Position numbers and translations under genes: made by a program
From: an uncultured Sphaerochaeta sp.
Lineage (GTDB): Bacteria > Spirochaetota > Spirochaetia > Sphaerochaetales > Sphaerochaetaceae
Reading direction: 5' to 3'
NCBI RefSeq assembly: GCF_963666015.1
Contig: NZ_OY762555.1
Span: 3,311,607-3,375,606, forward strand
DNA: 64,000 nt
In this document: one piece after another, positions 62,587-64,000 of the stretch
Numbering within the stretch: position 1 is the stretch's first letter
How the letters are laid out: every line of letters begins with the position of its first letter
Notes under the pieces: model-generated
Database searches by the model: none
The model's input: only the letters and a program-made list of their open reading frames with translations
What the model was told of the DNA's origin: nothing

Positions 62587-63834
62587 ATGAGAATCAACAA
62601 CAACAATTTTCAGAAAAATGCAAATACTTCCTTGGTTGCTCAGTTGATCTGGAAAAGTCCAGGTATCAGCAGGGTCGATATTGCCAGGGAACTGAACCTC
62701 TATCGTTCCACCGTTACCAATATTATCAGTGCCTTGATTGATGACGAGGTAGTCTATGAGGGAGAAGAGGGAAGTGGTGTAAGCAGGGGAGGACGGAAGC
62801 CGATCTGCCTGAAGCTGAATGAACGTTTCGGCTGTGTTGTAGGTTTCGATATCCAGCCTTCACACTACAGGGCGGTCATTCTACCAGATATCCAGCCTTC
62901 ACACTACAGGGCGGTCATTCTGGATATTACCGGAGGATTGCTTTACCAGAGCAAAGGAAAACTACCGGAAGTTGGATTTGATGAAATCCTTACTTTCCTG
63001 ATGGACCTGGTGCTCACAGAGATCGAGAAGCTTTCCATACCATTGCTTGCCGTCATTGCCGGAATTCCGGGTATTGTGAATGCAGAGGATGGCATCATTC
63101 TTTATGCAGAACCTTTTGGTCTCAAGCATTATGATTTCTATGACTTCTTTGCAAAACGCTATGACGTACTGGTCTTTGTAGAGAATGATGCGAACTGCAC
63201 TGCTTGGTTGGAGATGACGATCAACAGAAATGTGAATCTTGGTGATTTCATGTGCATGATCGCAGACTACCATGAAGGGAACTACCAGTTTGGGGACCGT
63301 GCAGGTATCGGTGTTGGTATCGGGCTCTCCATTGGTGGGAAAGTTTATCATGGCTCCCATCACAGCAGCGGCGAAATCTGTACGCTGAGCTGGAGGGAGC
63401 ATAACAAGGGACAGACTGGTTTACCCGAAGAGCTTCTGATCAAGTCTGTCTCTGATGAAAACGCATGGAAGACATTCATGAAAGATCTGTTTGGATCCCT
63501 CGTTCCCATCCTTTCTGTATTGGACCCCCGTGTCTTTTTTGTCCATGGAAAACCGTTCAGTGATGAAGGAAGGATCAGGGAGTTCCTCAAGGAGGAGTGC
63601 CCGCAATTCCTTGCTGTCATGGACAAAATCGGATGCAAACTGCTCTTCGATACCAAGGACGAGTTTGTGGTAGCAAAGGGAGCTGCGACCATGTTCTTGC
63701 AGAAGTTGTTTGCAGTTCCTGAGCTCTCAGAAATAGAAAGTCGTACTCATTTCGATTGGGAGGATGTCATCGATCAAGCATATCCTATGAAGAAAACGTA
63801 TAAAAAACCCAGGTTGGAGGTTACGCATGCCTAA
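62587..63834 (+). CDS. ROK family transcriptional regulator (with internal 13-residue tandem duplication)
   Basis: 415 aa. A winged helix-turn-helix (about 12-70: SRVDIARELNLYRSTVTNIISAL) is followed by a ROK domain with IAGIPGIV (about 158), VENDANCTAW (about 199) and GIGVGIGLSIGGKVYHG (about 240). The zinc-cysteine cluster of sugar-kinase ROKs is not evident, fitting a repressor. At residues 88-113 the segment DIQPSHYRAVIL occurs twice with period 13, in the first phosphate-loop region where other ROKs have a single copy. It likely controls the sugar transporter that starts at 63827 and the GH20 gene. The 120-codon upstream extension of the open frame is not used. Confidence 0.88.
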   Translation: MRINNNNFQKNANTSLVAQLIWKSPGISRVDIARELNLYRSTVTNIISALIDDEVVYEGEEGSGVSRGGRKPICLKLNERFGCVVGFDIQPSHYRAVILPDIQPSHYRAVILDITGGLLYQSKGKLPEVGFDEILTFLMDLVLTEIEKLSIPLLAVIAGIPGIVNAEDGIILYAEPFGLKHYDFYDFFAKRYDVLVFVENDANCTAWLEMTINRNVNLGDFMCMIADYHEGNYQFGDRAGIGVGIGLSIGGKVYHGSHHSSGEICTLSWREHNKGQTGLPEELLIKSVSDENAWKTFMKDLFGSLVPILSVLDPRVFFVHGKPFSDEGRIREFLKEECPQFLAVMDKIGCKLLFDTKDEFVVAKGAATMFLQKLFAVPELSEIESRTHFDWEDVIDQAYPMKKTYKKPRLEVTHA

Positions 63835-64000
63835 AACGCATACGCTGGCAGATGCGAAGCGAGAGCAGAAAAGGGCCTATTGGACCTTGGTGCTTCCCGG
63901 CTTTCTCATCTATATATCGGTCATGGCATTCCCGACGCTATTTTCGATCTTTCTCAGTTTAAGTGATTATAGCGGAGGAAAACTCTTTGGTGGCAAGCCG
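63827..64000 (+). CDS. Sugar ABC transporter permease, MalF/UgpA type (partial, runs off the window)
   Basis: The first 58 residues only: MPKTHTLADAKREQKRAYW then a hydrophobic segment LVLPGFLIYISVMAFPTLFSIFLSL, as in N-termini of carbohydrate ABC permeases. ATG at 63827 behind GGAGG, overlapping the ROK stop by 8 bases, so it is co-transcribed with the regulator. Confidence 0.82.
   Translation, partial: MPKTHTLADAKREQKRAYWTLVLPGFLIYISVMAFPTLFSIFLSLSDYSGGKLFGGKP

Overview
The window looks like a chromosomal segment of an anaerobic spirochaete, most probably of the Sphaerochaeta/Treponema branch. This is an inference from protein style, the omega subunit followed by miaA, outer-membrane barrel proteins lying among Mur genes, and a fermentative purine-degradation cluster; no rRNA is present to confirm it. 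GC content is moderate and genes are densely packed, with many 4-base ATGA overlaps.

Layout. (1) 1-2314: the trailer end of a large type I-C-style CRISPR array with 35 repeats in view; leader and cas genes would lie to the left, outside the window. (2) 2315-2640: AT-rich spacer with three tight hairpins, then tRNA-Leu(UAA). (3) 2641-5967, minus strand: a small membrane/coiled-coil protein, a threonine-synthase-like enzyme and a second fold-type II PLP enzyme. (4) 6350-18869, plus strand: ygfK, ssnA, ygeY, a second amidohydrolase-type deaminase, ygfM, xdhD and ygeW. This is the anaerobic purine/uric-acid catabolism cluster also found in enterobacteria and clostridia, but here without ygeX and hyuA. 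(5) 18929-21524: VOC protein, YhiN-type flavoprotein, nucleotide-sugar epimerase. (6) 21634-27815: AzgA-type purine permease divergent from adenine deaminase, then a three-gene FecCD-type metal/cofactor ABC importer. (7) 27964-32645: proA-proB, a glycosyltransferase-like protein, an N-acetylmuramoyl-L-alanine amidase and a GyrI-like protein. (8) 32640-43056: housekeeping genes (pncB, serS, proC, trmL, uppP, MFS transporter, DUF454, dinB, ddl, murE). (9) 43169-49083: barrel protein, small zinc ribbon, murC, yicC, cmk, barrel-like protein, rpoZ, miaA. (10) 49052-54130: pseudokinase-like membrane protein, MEMO protein, NFACT protein, folC. (11) 54179-58593: a second FecCD-type importer joined to a small sirohaem sulfite/nitrite-reductase-like enzyme and a divergent LysR regulator. 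(12) 58715-64000: acyl-CoA synthetase, YhbY, GH20 hexosaminidase, a ROK regulator with XylR-like operators, and the start of a sugar ABC permease.

Main reading. Regions 4 and 6 appear to form one purine regulon. A 16-bp imperfect palindrome, TTGCR-N6-TGCAR, occurs upstream of ygfK (6250-6265), upstream of ygeW (17569-17584), in front of adenine deaminase (23182-23197) and in front of the FecCD importer (27832-27847). It would tie adenine uptake and deamination, purine ring opening and a cofactor/metal importer (possibly molybdate for XdhD; inference) into one programme. XdhD keeps the fold of the [2Fe-2S] domain but none of the eight cluster-ligand cysteines, so electron flow in this hydroxylase must differ from that of a classical xanthine dehydrogenase. 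Two PLP enzymes divergent from ygfK could fill the role of the missing YgeX ammonia-lyase.
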